From assembly GCF_004137685.1 (NCBI RefSeq), contig NZ_QYBB01000024.1, forward strand, positions 17,166 through 81,165: 64,000 nucleotides of DNA, written 5' to 3'. Positions 30,955 through 40,286 of the stretch are shown here, piece after piece. Positions within the stretch are counted from its first letter, which is position 1, and each line of letters begins with the position of its first letter. Under the pieces are notes generated by a model. That model had not been told where the DNA came from. It did not search any database and saw nothing but the letters and a program-made list of their open reading frames with translations. The translations under genes and the position numbers were made by a program. The DNA is from Lichenibacterium minor. Lineage in GTDB: Bacteria; Pseudomonadota; Alphaproteobacteria; Rhizobiales; Beijerinckiaceae.

Positions 30955-31431
30955 CTAGCCGATGGTCCGCCGCAGGATCAGCGCCGTGGCGGGCGTGCCG
31001 CCGGCGACGCGGTAATAGCCCTGCCGTCGCCCGACCTCGGTGAAGCCCAGGCCCGCGTAGAGCCTGCGGGCCGCCGCGTTGGTGTCGCCCACCTCCAAGA
31101 ACCAGGATTTCACGCCGTGGCGCAGGAGCGCCTCCATGTTGGCGCGCATCAGCCGGCCCGCGACGCCCTGGCGCCGGTTCGACGGGTCGACCACGATCGT
31201 CAGCACCTCGGCCTCGTCGGCGGCGCGGCGCGACAGGATGAAGCCCTGCATCCGCCGTGGGTCGCGCGTCTCCACCAGGGCGTGGCCGAAGCAGCTTTCG
31301 GCGCCGATCAGCCGCTCGAAGTCGAGCGCGTCCCAGGGATGGGGGAAGCCCGTCGCGTGGAGCCGGGCGCAATCCTCGGCGCGGTCGCCGTCGAGGACGA
31401 TCGCGTGGCCGGGGCGGGTCCGTCCGAACAC
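30955..31431 (-). CDS. rimI: Ribosomal-protein-alanine N-acetyltransferase (RimI-like)
   Basis: 158 residues with a GNAT fold. The acetyl-CoA site is 'VVDPSNRRQGVAGRLM', followed by 'FLEVGDTNAAARRLYAGLGF', a hallmark of the RimI subgroup. The enzyme acetylates N-terminal alanine of ribosomal protein S18 in model bacteria. It lies ten bases after tsaB, the usual partner gene. Confidence 0.88.
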   Translation of the reverse strand: MFGRTRPGHAIVLDGDRAEDCARLHATGFPHPWDALDFERLIGAESCFGHALVETRDPRRMQGFILSRRAADEAEVLTIVVDPSNRRQGVAGRLMRANMEALLRHGVKSWFLEVGDTNAAARRLYAGLGFTEVGRRQGYYRVAGGTPATALILRRTIG

Positions 31432-31441
31432 GGTGCCGTCC

Positions 31442-32134
31442 TCAGGTCGCGGACGCGGGCGCCAGCAGCCCGCTCGGGCGCGGCGGCGTGGCGTCGGGCG
31501 CCTTGAGGTAGAGCGGGCGCGGCAGGGCGGTGTCGGGGTCGGCGAGCAGGCCGAGCCGGGCCACGAAATCGATGTCGGGCAGCGCGTGGAACCCTTCCGT
31601 GTCGGCCGTTACGCCGAGCGCGAAGGCGGCGCGGGCGACCGCCGGCCCGCCCGAGCCGATGAGCCGCAGGGGCCCCTGGCCCAGCGCCCGCGCCGCCGCG
31701 GCGGCCGACATCAGCGCGGGCGCCAGCAGGGTTTCGCCGCGGGCGCCGAAGCTTTGCACGAAGACGTTCCCGTGACGCGCGTCGATGGCGGCCACGATGG
31801 GGGGCCGCGCCCCCACCGCGATGGCGGGCGCCGCCAGGGCCGCCAGGGTCGACACGCCCACGACCGGCACCCCGCAGGCGAGGCCGAAGGCGCGTGCCGC
31901 CGACACGCCGATGCGGATCCCCGTGAAGGAGCCCGGCCCGATCGTCACCGCCACGCGGGTGATGGCGGAAAAGCCGCCGGGCAACCGCGCCACGACGCGG
32001 TCGACGAGCGGCAGCAGGGCTTCGGCGTGGCCCGCCTCCATGAAGAGCGTATCGGCGGCGAAGGGCTTCGTGTCGCCCGGGGCGAGCAGGCAGGCCGATG
32101 TCGCCGCCAATGCCGTGTCGATCGCCAGGATCAC
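31442..32134 (-). CDS. tsaB: tRNA threonylcarbamoyladenosine synthesis protein TsaB
   Basis: 230 residues. It starts 'MILAIDTALAATSACLL', has 'VTIGPGSFTGIRIGVSAARAFGLA' and 'AAIDARHGNVFVQ', all characteristic of TsaB (YeaZ). It is the non-catalytic partner of TsaD in making t6A37 of ANN-decoding tRNAs. TsaD is not in the window. It is coupled to rimI. Confidence 0.93.
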   Translation of the reverse strand: MILAIDTALAATSACLLAPGDTKPFAADTLFMEAGHAEALLPLVDRVVARLPGGFSAITRVAVTIGPGSFTGIRIGVSAARAFGLACGVPVVGVSTLAALAAPAIAVGARPPIVAAIDARHGNVFVQSFGARGETLLAPALMSAAAAARALGQGPLRLIGSGGPAVARAAFALGVTADTEGFHALPDIDFVARLGLLADPDTALPRPLYLKAPDATPPRPSGLLAPASAT

Positions 32135-32233
32135 CGCCGTCCCACCTTCCGCCGGGCGCGCGGGCGGCCACGGGATGTGACGGCGATGCGGCCGGGCGAC
32201 GGCGGACGCAGGGCCGCCGTCACCCCCGCCGTA

Positions 32234-32803
32234 TCAGATCTGCTCGACGGCGTGAACTTCCGGCACGAAGTGCTTCAACAGATTCTGGATGCCGCTCTTC
32301 AGCGTGGCCGTCGAGGACGGGCAGCCTGCGCAGGCGCCCTTCATCTTCAGGTAGACGATGCCGTCCTTGAAGCCCTTGAAGGTGATGTCGCCGCCGTCGC
32401 CGGCCACGGCGGGGCGCACGCGCGTCTCGATCAGGTCCTTGATGGTGTCGACCGTGTCGACGTCGGCGTCGTCGAAGAACTCGTCGCCGTCGGCGCCATA
32501 GGCGGCCGGCGCGGCATGGCCCGCCTCGAGCAGCGGCGCCCCGGAGGTGAAGTGCTCCATGATGGCGCCCAGGATGGCGGGCTTCAGCCAGGCCCAGTCG
32601 CTGCCGTCCTTGGTGACGGACACGAAGTCGGCGCCGAAGAACACGCCCGACACGCCCTCGATGGAGAACAGGGCCTGGGCGAGCGGGGAGCGCTCGGCTC
32701 CGGCGGCGTCGCGGATGTCCAGCGTGCCTTCCGTCATCACCGGGCGGCCGGGGATGAACTTCAGGGTGGCGGGGTTCGGGGTCTGCTCGGTCTCGATGAA
32801 CAT
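32234..32803 (-). CDS. NfuA/Nfu-type Fe-S carrier protein
   Basis: 189 residues from ATG 32803 with GGAGGA upstream. The N-terminal Nfu_N domain begins 'MFIETEQTPNPATLKF'. The C-terminal NifU-like domain contains the cluster-binding C-x2-C in 'GACAGCPSS'. It delivers Fe-S clusters to target proteins in the cytoplasm; in this lineage it is the standard Nfu protein. It is a single gene between tsaB and the DoxX-like gene. Confidence 0.92.
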   Translation of the reverse strand: MFIETEQTPNPATLKFIPGRPVMTEGTLDIRDAAGAERSPLAQALFSIEGVSGVFFGADFVSVTKDGSDWAWLKPAILGAIMEHFTSGAPLLEAGHAAPAAYGADGDEFFDDADVDTVDTIKDLIETRVRPAVAGDGGDITFKGFKDGIVYLKMKGACAGCPSSTATLKSGIQNLLKHFVPEVHAVEQI

Positions 32804-32943
32804 GGATGATCCTCCGGCCGGTTCAAAGCCGGCCTCAGACGAGTGATGTGGGGTGGCCCCCGGCCCGCTTATAGGGCGGGGACGCGGCATGCGTCACCCG
32901 CCGACGGTGAAATCGCCCCCGTCGGCGGCCCGGGAGGGGTGGT

Positions 32944-33438
32944 TCAGCGGAAGGCGGTGTAGCGCGTCCTCGGCGGCACCTGCGCGGCGCGGGCCGGGTT
33001 GCGGGCCGGCCGGCGCAGCACCGGCGGGACCGGCTTCGGCGCCGGCGGGCGGTGCTCCAGGGTGATGGTCATCAGCCCGCCGGCGAGCGCGAAGTTCTTC
33101 AGGAACTCCCACAGGTGCTCGCGGCCCTCGCTCTTCACGTCCTGCTTCAGCAGGTCGTCGTAGGTCCAGAACTGGTGGTACAGCGCCGCCGTCACGGCGC
33201 AGAAGCCCGCCAGCACCAGCGCGGCCTCGCGGTCGCGCTTTTCCGCCACGATCAGGATCGGGGCGATGGTTTCCACGGCGATGCCGAGGTCGAGCAGCAG
33301 GCCCGGGTCGGGCAGGGGGCCGGACCCGGCCTGCTGCAGGGCCTGCTTGCGGTTGTAGACCTTGTCGGCCGCGCTCGGCGGGAACAGGCAGACCATGCTG
33401 ACGCGGGTCAGGGTCCGGAGGAACTGGTTGCGGATCAT
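32944..33438 (-). CDS. DoxX-family membrane protein
   Basis: 164 residues with three or four hydrophobic segments. 'FPPSAADKVYNRKQALQQ' near the N-terminus and 'ALYHQFWTYDD' plus 'HLWEFLKNFALAGGLM' match the DoxX/SURF4-like family. The last 35 residues are Pro/Arg-rich and cytoplasmic. The function of such proteins is poorly defined; redox or oxidative-stress roles are proposed. Confidence 0.8.
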   Translation of the reverse strand: MIRNQFLRTLTRVSMVCLFPPSAADKVYNRKQALQQAGSGPLPDPGLLLDLGIAVETIAPILIVAEKRDREAALVLAGFCAVTAALYHQFWTYDDLLKQDVKSEGREHLWEFLKNFALAGGLMTITLEHRPPAPKPVPPVLRRPARNPARAAQVPPRTRYTAFR

Positions 33439-33565
33439 GAGGGAACGCTCCTGCAGGCGGGGGCGGGCCCCGGCGGCTTCGGAACTTGTCGCGCGCCGAT
33501 TCGGATCCGGTGCCGCGTTCGGTCGCCCGGGGCGGCGCGTCCGCCGGCCTCCCCGGAGCGCGGGT

Positions 33566-34657
33566 TCAGCCGAGCGCCGCCACTACGGCGTCGCCGCAGG
33601 CGCGCGTGTCGGCGGAGCCTCCGAGGTCGCGGGTGCGGGTGCGCGGATCGGACAGGCTGCGCTCGATCGCGCGCAGGATGTCGGCGGCGGCATCGGCTTC
33701 CCCGAGGTGGTCCAGCATCATGGCCGCCGACCAGATCTGGCCGATCGGGTTGGCGATGCCCTGGCCCGCGATGTCGGGCGCCGAGCCGTGGACCGGCTCG
33801 AACAGGGACGGGAAATCGCCCTCGGGGTTGATGTTGCCCGACGGCGCGATGCCGATCGTGCCCGTGCAGGCGGGTCCGAGGTCCGACAGGATGTCGCCGA
33901 ACAGGTTGGACGCCACCACGACGTCGAACCGGTCCGGGTTCAGCACGAAGTGGGCCGTGAGGATGTCGATGTGGTACTTGTCCCACCGCACCTCCGGGTA
34001 GGATTTCGCCATGGCTTCGACCCGCTCGTCCCAATAGGGCATGGTGATCGAGATGCCGTTCGACTTGGTGGCCGAGGTGAGGTGGCGCTTCGGGCGGCGG
34101 CCGGCGAGGTCGAAGGCGTAGCGCAGCACGCGGTCGACGCCGTGGCGCGTCATCACGGTCTCCTGCATCACCGTTTCGCGGTCCGTGCCTTCGAAGATGC
34201 GGCCGCCGATGGAGGAATATTCGCCCTCGGTGTTCTCGCGCACGACCCAGAAATCGATGTCGCCCGGCTCGCGCCCGGCGAGGGGCGCCTTCACGCCCGG
34301 CACCAGCCGCACCGGGCGCAGGTTGACGTACTGGTCGAAGACGCGGCGGAACTGCAGCAGCGAGCCCCACAGCGACACGTGGTCGGGGATCTTCTCGGGA
34401 AGGCCGACCGCCCCGAAGAAGATAGCGTCGTGGCCGCCGATCTGCGCCTGCCAGTCTTCCGGCAGCATGCGGCCGTGCCGCTCGTAATAATCGTAGGAGG
34501 AGAAGTCGAACTGGTCGAAGGACAGCCCGAGCCCGTGCCGGCGCGCCACCGCGTCCAGCACTTTCAGGCCTTCCGGCACCGTTTCCTTGCCGATGCCGTC
34601 GCCGGGTATCACGGCGATGCGGCGCCGGTTGGTCGCCGTGGACGTTGCGTCCGCCAT
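33566..34657 (-). CDS. Tartrate/D-malate-type dehydrogenase (isocitrate/IPM dehydrogenase family)
   Basis: 363 residues from ATG 34657 with GGAGAAG upstream. Metal- and substrate-site segments 'VVRENTEGEYSSIGG', 'NLFGDILSDLGPACTGTIGIAPSGN' and 'FEPVHGSAPDIAGQGIANP' place it in the beta-decarboxylating dehydrogenases. The 'RENTEGEYSS' form and overall length favour the tartrate/D-malate branch over 3-isopropylmalate dehydrogenase. It oxidises a 2-hydroxy acid with NAD and Mn or Mg. No leuC/leuD genes are nearby. The exact substrate is open. Confidence 0.82.
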   Translation of the reverse strand: MADATSTATNRRRIAVIPGDGIGKETVPEGLKVLDAVARRHGLGLSFDQFDFSSYDYYERHGRMLPEDWQAQIGGHDAIFFGAVGLPEKIPDHVSLWGSLLQFRRVFDQYVNLRPVRLVPGVKAPLAGREPGDIDFWVVRENTEGEYSSIGGRIFEGTDRETVMQETVMTRHGVDRVLRYAFDLAGRRPKRHLTSATKSNGISITMPYWDERVEAMAKSYPEVRWDKYHIDILTAHFVLNPDRFDVVVASNLFGDILSDLGPACTGTIGIAPSGNINPEGDFPSLFEPVHGSAPDIAGQGIANPIGQIWSAAMMLDHLGEADAAADILRAIERSLSDPRTRTRDLGGSADTRACGDAVVAALG

Positions 34658-34813
34658 GTCGGCTTCTCCCCCCTTGAGGGCCCCTCGCAGGGGCGCTCGA
34701 ACCCTGGATGGCCGGCGCCGCGAGGTCACGGCGTCGGGCCGATGTCGTCCGCCACGTCCCGCTCCGGGCGGCGGTGCGCGGGGGCCGGACGGCCGCCCGG
34801 GACCGCCCGGCGG

Positions 34814-35026
34814 TCAGCGGTCGTCGAGCGTGAAGCCGATCTTCAGCGTGACCTGGAAATGCGCGACCTTTCCGTCCTCGACGTGCCCGCGCGTCTCGAC
34901 CACCTGGAACCAGCGGATGTTGCGGATGGTCTTGGAGGCGTCGGCGATGGCCTCCTTGATGGCGTCGTCGATCCCCGTCGGGGAGGAGCCCACGACCTCG
35001 ATCAGCCGGTAGGTATGCTCGGACAT
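34814..35026 (-). CDS. Dodecin, flavin-binding protein
   Basis: 70 residues, the size of dodecin. 'YRLIEVVGSSPTGIDDAI' and 'IRWFQVVETRGHV' include the conserved Trp that stacks on flavin. Twelve copies form a hollow sphere that stores riboflavin or FMN. An AGGAAG ribosome site precedes ATG 35026. Confidence 0.92.
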   Translation of the reverse strand: MSEHTYRLIEVVGSSPTGIDDAIKEAIADASKTIRNIRWFQVVETRGHVEDGKVAHFQVTLKIGFTLDDR

Positions 35027-35121
35027 CTGTCTTCCTGTCGCCTGCGGCGCCCCCGCGGCGCCTCGCACGGGTTGAGAATGCGCGAACCCCGCTTTCGGCT
35101 CCCCGGCGCGGCGAGCGATGA

Positions 35122-35415
35122 TCAGTGGCGTTCGCCGCCCGGGGCCGATCCGCCGCGCGAGGCCCGGTCCGCCTCGCCCGCCGGCGCGAAGGTGAGGAAG
35201 AGGTAGAAGCCGTTGAAGCCCGCGCCGACCTCGGCGGCCGCGAGCGAGAAGCCCGTCACCGGCGCGTCGCCGTCCGCGATGGCGAAGCCGAAGTTCCAGT
35301 CCCCCGACAGCAGGAACGGCGGCACCGGGACGTCGGCCGATACGGCGCAGCACAGCCCGTCGTCGCGACGGCGTCGGAACACGTTCCAGGTGCGGAATTC
35401 AGTCTGGTGGTCCAT
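35122..35415 (-). CDS. Conserved-looking hypothetical protein
   Basis: 97 residues starting 'MDHQTEFRTWNVFRRRRDDG'. It has balanced composition with many aromatic residues ('SGDWNFGF', 'GFNGFYLFLTF'), which argues that it is a genuine folded protein. No signal peptide or membrane helix and no family recognised. It lies 95 bases before dodecin on the same strand. The ribosome site is weak. Confidence 0.55.
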   Translation of the reverse strand: MDHQTEFRTWNVFRRRRDDGLCCAVSADVPVPPFLLSGDWNFGFAIADGDAPVTGFSLAAAEVGAGFNGFYLFLTFAPAGEADRASRGGSAPGGERH

Positions 35416-35531
35416 CGGGCGGCCCTGTCCGTGCGAACGGGAACAGACTGGGCTGCCGCGAAAATGCCGGCATTTACCTATGTTGCAGATCGGCTTCGTC
35501 GGACGACGAAAGAGTTCCCGCACGGCGCATT

Positions 35532-36962
35532 TTATTTCGCGGCGCTCGGCCTCGGCTGGAAGGGCACCGCGCGGCTCCGCTCGGACGTCGCCGCCGCCGT
35601 TCGCCGCCGCTGCGTGGCGGTGGGCGGACGCGGCACCGCGGGCTTGGCCGCCGGTGGGCCGCCGTCGCCGCCGTCCGGCGCGACGCGCATCAGGGTGAGG
35701 AGGTTGCGGACCTTTCGCAGCACCTCGAAGCGGAAGCCGTGGAACGTGAACACCTGACCCACGTCCGGGATGGTCTGGGCCTCGTGGATGACCAGGCCCG
35801 CGATCGTGTTGGCCTCCTCGTCGGGCAGTTCCCAGTTCATCACGCGGTTGAGGTCGCGGATCGGCACCGAACCGTCGACCGTGACGCTGCCGTCCGCATT
35901 CACGCGCAGTCCCTGGACGGCGAGGTCGTGCTCGTCGCGGATATCGCCGACGATCTCCTCGAGGATGTCTTCCAGCGTGACGAGGCCCTCGACCTCGCCG
36001 TATTCGTCGACGACCAGCGCGAAGTGCTGCTTGCGGCGGAGGAACTCCTGGAGCTGGTCCTGCAGGCTGGTGGTCGCGGGGACGAACCAGGGCTCGAACG
36101 CGATGGCGCCGATATCGAGGCGCGAGCCGTCGCCGCCGTGCTCCGACAGCGCGCGCAGGACCTCCTTGGCGTGGAGCACGCCGACGATCTCGTCGGGCTC
36201 GCCGCGCCACAGCGGCAGCCGGGTGTGGGGCGAGGCCAGCACCTCGCGCAGCACCTCGGCCGGGGGCAGGGCGGCGTTGATGCTCTGCATCTTGGTGCGG
36301 TGGACCATCACGTCCTGCACTTCGAGCTCGTGCAGGTCGAGCAGGCCGCCCACCATGTCGCGGTCGGAACGCTCGACGCCGCCTTCCTGGTGGAGGAGGT
36401 CGACGGCGCTCTTCAGCTCCTCGACGCCGCTGAGCATCGAGCGGTTCTCGTCGAGGTCGACCCCGAACACGCGCAGGATGCCCCGGACCAGGATCTCGAC
36501 CGCCGCCAGCACGGGGCCGAACACCGCCACCATGGCGGCCACCATGCGGGCCAGGAACAGCGACGCCCGGTCGGGGAAATTGATCGCGACGGTCTTGGGC
36601 AGCACTTCGGCGAAGACCAGGATGATCACCGTCATCAGCACGGTGGCGTAGAGCACCCCGCGCTCGCCCACCAGCGCCAGCAGCACGCTGGTGATGAGGG
36701 CGGACGCGGTGATGTTGGCGACGTTGTTGCCGAGCAGCATGGCGCCGATGAAGCGCTCGCGGTCCTCGAGCAGGCGCGTCACGATGCCGGCGCGCTTGTC
36801 GCCGCCCTTCTCGATGGCGTGCATGCGGGCGCGCGACGCCGCCGTCAGCGCCGTCTCGGCCGCGGCGAAGAAGGCCGACAGCGTGATGCAGATCACCACC
36901 ACCGCGATGTCGAGCCAAAGGTCCGCCCCCTGGGCGGCCACCTCGGCCGGAGCGCCATGCAT
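35532..36962 (-). CDS. CNNM/CBS-domain membrane protein (TlyC/HlyC-like)
   Basis: 476 residues. An N-terminal CNNM (DUF21) domain with about three to four membrane helices ('AVVVICITLSAFFAAAETAL', 'LMTVIILVFAEVLPKTVAINFP') is followed by two CBS motifs with 'FALVVDEYGEVEGLVTLEDI' and a CorC_HlyC domain. Proteins of this build act in divalent cation (Mg/Co) transport. The Pro/Arg-rich tail is unique. It is four bases after aroB, giving the aroK-aroB-CNNM operon common in this order. It is a second CorC-type protein beside corC at 26.6 kb. Confidence 0.88.
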   Translation of the reverse strand: MHGAPAEVAAQGADLWLDIAVVVICITLSAFFAAAETALTAASRARMHAIEKGGDKRAGIVTRLLEDRERFIGAMLLGNNVANITASALITSVLLALVGERGVLYATVLMTVIILVFAEVLPKTVAINFPDRASLFLARMVAAMVAVFGPVLAAVEILVRGILRVFGVDLDENRSMLSGVEELKSAVDLLHQEGGVERSDRDMVGGLLDLHELEVQDVMVHRTKMQSINAALPPAEVLREVLASPHTRLPLWRGEPDEIVGVLHAKEVLRALSEHGGDGSRLDIGAIAFEPWFVPATTSLQDQLQEFLRRKQHFALVVDEYGEVEGLVTLEDILEEIVGDIRDEHDLAVQGLRVNADGSVTVDGSVPIRDLNRVMNWELPDEEANTIAGLVIHEAQTIPDVGQVFTFHGFRFEVLRKVRNLLTLMRVAPDGGDGGPPAAKPAVPRPPTATQRRRTAAATSERSRAVPFQPRPSAAK

Positions 36963-36966
36963 CGGT

Positions 36967-38121
36967 TCAGCCCTTCGCCATCTCGCCGTCGAGGAAGTCC
37001 CTCACCGCGGCCGCCGCCACGTCCGGCGCCAGGAAGCTCCGGCCGATGCCGCGGGCCAGGATGAGGTTGAGGCGCCCGCGGGTCACCTTCTTGTCCTGCA
37101 TCATGGCGTCGAGCACGGCCTCGGCGCCCGGGCCGGAACCCTCGGTCCAGCCCGGCACGTCGCCGATCCGGGTGGGCAGGCCCGCCGCGCGGAAATGGGA
37201 CGCGACGCGCGCCGCGTCCCCGCCGGGGCAGATCCCCTGCGCGGCCGAGAAGCGGAACGCCAGCGCGATGCCGATCGCCACGGCTTCGCCGTGGACGAGG
37301 CGCGCGCCGTCGTAGGCCGTGAGGCGCTCCAGCGCGTGGCCGAAGGTGTGGCCGAGGTTCAGCAGCGCGCGGTCCCCGCGCTCGTGCTCGTCCCGCGCCA
37401 CCACGGCGGCCTTCGAGCGGCAGGACAGCGCGATGGCGTGTCGGCGCGCTTCGGCGCCGTTCGCCCCGCCGGCGAAGACGGCGTCCCGGTTCTCGTCGAG
37501 CCAGTCGAAGAAGGGCGCGTCGTCGATGAGGCCGTATTTCGCCACCTCGGCGTAGCCCGCGCGGAACTCGCGCTGGCTCAGCGTGTCGAGGCAGCCGGTG
37601 TCGGCCAGCACCAGCGCGGGCTGGTGGAAGGCGCCGACGAGGTTCTTGCCCTGGGGGGCGTTGATGCCCGTCTTGCCGCCCACCGACGAATCCACCTGGG
37701 CCAGCAGGGTGGTGGGGATCTGCACGAAGCGAAGCCCGCGCTTCAGCGTGGCGGCCACGAAGCCCGCGAGGTCGCCCACGACGCCGCCGCCGAGCGCCAC
37801 CACGAGGTCGCCGCGTTCGAACCGCCCGTCGAGCACGGCGCCGCACACGTCCGCGTAGGTGGCGAAGCTTTTAGAGCCTTCGCCGGGCTCGACCACCACC
37901 TCGGCGTGGCGGACGCCGGCGGCGTCGAGCGAGGCGAGGAGCGCCGGCAGGTGGTGCCGCGCCACCGTGCGGTCCGTCACGACCGCGCAGGCGGCGCCGG
38001 GCGCGAGGGCGGCGATGCGGGCGCCGGCGCCGGCGACGAGGCCGGGCCCGATCAGGATGTCGTAGGAGCGGTCGCCGAGCCCGACGGGGATGCGGGTCGG
38101 TTCGGGGGCGGGGAGGGTCAC
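36967..38121 (-). CDS. aroB: 3-dehydroquinate synthase
   Basis: 384 residues from GTG overlapping aroK. 'ALGGGVVGDLAGFVAAT', 'QIPTTLLAQVDSSVGGKTGIN', 'LNLGHTFGHALE' and 'HGEAVAIG' give the NAD site and the zinc ligands (Glu, His, His). It makes 3-dehydroquinate from DAHP, step two of the shikimate pathway. Confidence 0.95.
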   Translation of the reverse strand: MTLPAPEPTRIPVGLGDRSYDILIGPGLVAGAGARIAALAPGAACAVVTDRTVARHHLPALLASLDAAGVRHAEVVVEPGEGSKSFATYADVCGAVLDGRFERGDLVVALGGGVVGDLAGFVAATLKRGLRFVQIPTTLLAQVDSSVGGKTGINAPQGKNLVGAFHQPALVLADTGCLDTLSQREFRAGYAEVAKYGLIDDAPFFDWLDENRDAVFAGGANGAEARRHAIALSCRSKAAVVARDEHERGDRALLNLGHTFGHALERLTAYDGARLVHGEAVAIGIALAFRFSAAQGICPGGDAARVASHFRAAGLPTRIGDVPGWTEGSGPGAEAVLDAMMQDKKVTRGRLNLILARGIGRSFLAPDVAAAAVRDFLDGEMAKG

Positions 38122-38747
38122 GGTACGAGGCGCCTCGCGATGGCGGCCGCCAGCGCGTCCACCATGACGTCGTGCGAACAATCGCGCGACTCGACGGTGA
38201 CGTCGGCCTCGGCATAGACGGGGTAGCGTTCGGCCATGAGGCGCTTCAGGGTCCCTTCGGGGTCGGGCGTGCGCAGCAGCGGCCGGTTCGACCGCTTGCG
38301 CACGCGGCGCATCAATACGTCGAAATCGGCCTTGATCCAAACCGACAGGCTGCCCGACTTGATGGCGGCGCGGGTGGCGGGATGGATGAAGGCGCCCCCG
38401 CCGGTGGCGACCACGCGCGGGCCGCCGCCGATCAGCCGGCCGACGACGCGGTTCTCGCGGTCGCGGAAGAACGACTCCCCGTGGCGGGCGAAGATGTCGG
38501 GGATGGCCATGCCGGCGGCGGTCTCGATCTCGACGTCGCTGTCGACGAAGTCGAGGCCGAGGTGGCTGGCCAGGCGCCGGCCCATCACGGTCTTGCCGGC
38601 GCCCATCATGCCGGTGAGCACGATGGGGCGGGGGCCGAGGTGGCGCAGGATGGCGGCGGAGCGGACGGCCTGCGGCGAGGCCTCGGGGCGGTGTCCGCCC
38701 CTGCCGTGGTCCGCGTCCTCGTCCCCGAACTGCGCCGTCGCCCTCAT
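38118..38747 (-). CDS. aroK: Shikimate kinase
   Basis: 209 residues, with an extra N-terminal segment of about 35 residues that is common in alphaproteobacteria. Walker A is 'GMMGAGKTVMGRRLA'; 'DSDVEIE' and 'ATGGGAFI' are the shikimate-binding motifs, and the lid has 'RSNRPLL'. It phosphorylates shikimate. It is translationally coupled to aroB. Confidence 0.94.
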   Translation of the reverse strand: MRATAQFGDEDADHGRGGHRPEASPQAVRSAAILRHLGPRPIVLTGMMGAGKTVMGRRLASHLGLDFVDSDVEIETAAGMAIPDIFARHGESFFRDRENRVVGRLIGGGPRVVATGGGAFIHPATRAAIKSGSLSVWIKADFDVLMRRVRKRSNRPLLRTPDPEGTLKRLMAERYPVYAEADVTVESRDCSHDVMVDALAAAIARRLVP

Positions 38748-38888
38748 GCGGCGATCCTTAGCACGCGGCGCGGGCGTTGCTAATCCCGCGTGGGATCCGT
38801 CCCGGCCGATAACGGCCGTCGGAGGGCTTCCGCCGGCGCGGGGCAGGGCGCTTCCGGCATCCGGCCCCTTCCGGCCGGCGTCCGCACG

Positions 38889-40055
38889 TCAGCGGCGCGA
38901 AGCCGCCCCGTCCAGCCGCTCCAGGGCGGCATCGAGCGTGGCATCCGCCTTGGCGAAGCAGAAGCGCACCACGCTGCGCACCGCGTCCTCGGCGTAGAAG
39001 GCCGACACCGGCACGGCCGCGACCCCCTCCTGCGCCACGAGCCGCTCGCAGAAGCCCACGTCGTCCGTCACGCCGAGCGGCGCGAGGTCGACGTTGAGGA
39101 AGTAGGTGCCGGCGGTCGGCAGCACCGCGAAGCCGCGCTCGGCCAGGCCCGCCGCCAAACGGTCGCGCGAGCGCTGCAGGCCCGACCGCATGGCGTCGAA
39201 ATGTTCGGCCGGCTTGCCGAGGCCGTAGGCGACGGCGCTTTGCAGGTTCGGGGGCGTGGTGAAGGTCAGGAACTGGTGGGCCTTCGACAGCACGCGCATC
39301 AGCGCCGGCGCCGCCACCGTGAAGCCCACCTTCCAGCCCGTCAGCCCGAAGATCTTGCCCGCCGACCCCACCTTGACGGTCCGCTCCCGCATGCCGGGCA
39401 GGCTCATCATGGGGATGTGTCCGGCGCGGTCGAAGGTGACGTGCTCCCACACCTCATCGCAGAGCGCCACGGCGTCGTGGGCCGTGCAGAACCGCGCCAG
39501 GCGCTCCAGCGCGGCCCGCCCGAACACCGTGCCGGTCGGGTTCAAGGGCGAGTTGAACAGCACGACGCGGGTCCGCGGCGAGAAGGCCCGCGCGAGGTCC
39601 TCGTCCGAGAAGTCCCAGTGCGGCGGCTTCAGGGTGACGAAGCGCGGGATGCCCCCGGCGCGGCGCACGAGCGGCAGGTAGGCGTCGTACATCGGCTGGA
39701 ACAGCACCACCTCGTCGCCGGGCTCGATCAGCGCCAGGAGCGCGCCCGCCAGCGCTTCCGTCGCCCCCGACGTCACCATGACGTCGTCCGCCGACAGCGC
39801 GAGGTTCTGGATGCGTCCATAATGGTCGGCGACGGCCTGCCGCAGTTCGGGCAACCCCATCATGGGAGGGTATTGGTTCCAGCCGTCGAACACCGCATCG
39901 GCGGCGGCGCGCCGGATGTCGAGCGGGCCGGGGTCGTCCGGGAACCCCTGGCCGAGGTTGACGGCCCCGTGCTGGCGCGCGAGGCGCGACATGGTTTCGA
40001 AGACCGTGGTGGGCAGGTCGGCGAAGACGGGGTTCACGGGCGATGTCGTCCACAC
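38889..40055 (-). CDS. PLP-dependent aminotransferase, class I/II
   Basis: 388 residues if GTG 40055 is used; GTG 40037 gives 382 and is also plausible, and neither has a strong ribosome site. 'NLGQGFPDDPGP', 'NSPLNPTGTVFG', 'CDEVWEHVTFD' and the PLP lysine in 'SAGKIFGLTGWKVGF' define a class I aminotransferase. It resembles the KAT/YbdL-type (methionine, kynurenine) and N-succinyl-DAP aminotransferases. The substrate is not decidable here. It is divergent from the HD-GYP gene. Confidence 0.85.
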   Translation of the reverse strand: MWTTSPVNPVFADLPTTVFETMSRLARQHGAVNLGQGFPDDPGPLDIRRAAADAVFDGWNQYPPMMGLPELRQAVADHYGRIQNLALSADDVMVTSGATEALAGALLALIEPGDEVVLFQPMYDAYLPLVRRAGGIPRFVTLKPPHWDFSDEDLARAFSPRTRVVLFNSPLNPTGTVFGRAALERLARFCTAHDAVALCDEVWEHVTFDRAGHIPMMSLPGMRERTVKVGSAGKIFGLTGWKVGFTVAAPALMRVLSKAHQFLTFTTPPNLQSAVAYGLGKPAEHFDAMRSGLQRSRDRLAAGLAERGFAVLPTAGTYFLNVDLAPLGVTDDVGFCERLVAQEGVAAVPVSAFYAEDAVRSVVRFCFAKADATLDAALERLDGAASRR

Positions 40056-40286
40056 GGGCGGAGAGGGCCGTGCTGTCGCGGTTCGGGACGGTTTTGGCAA
40101 GCGCCAGACCGCAGGTCGCGATGGGCCTCCGTCCCGTCCGGACGCAGGGGCGCGCAGCTTCGCCCTGTCGCATTGCCGGGCCGGATGCCGCCGCGTACCG
40201 TCGGGGTGCATGCTGAACGCGACCGGCGTCGGACGGGTCGCCCGTCCGGTCGCGGCTGGCCCATCGGGCTGCGGGGGACCCCAAGG

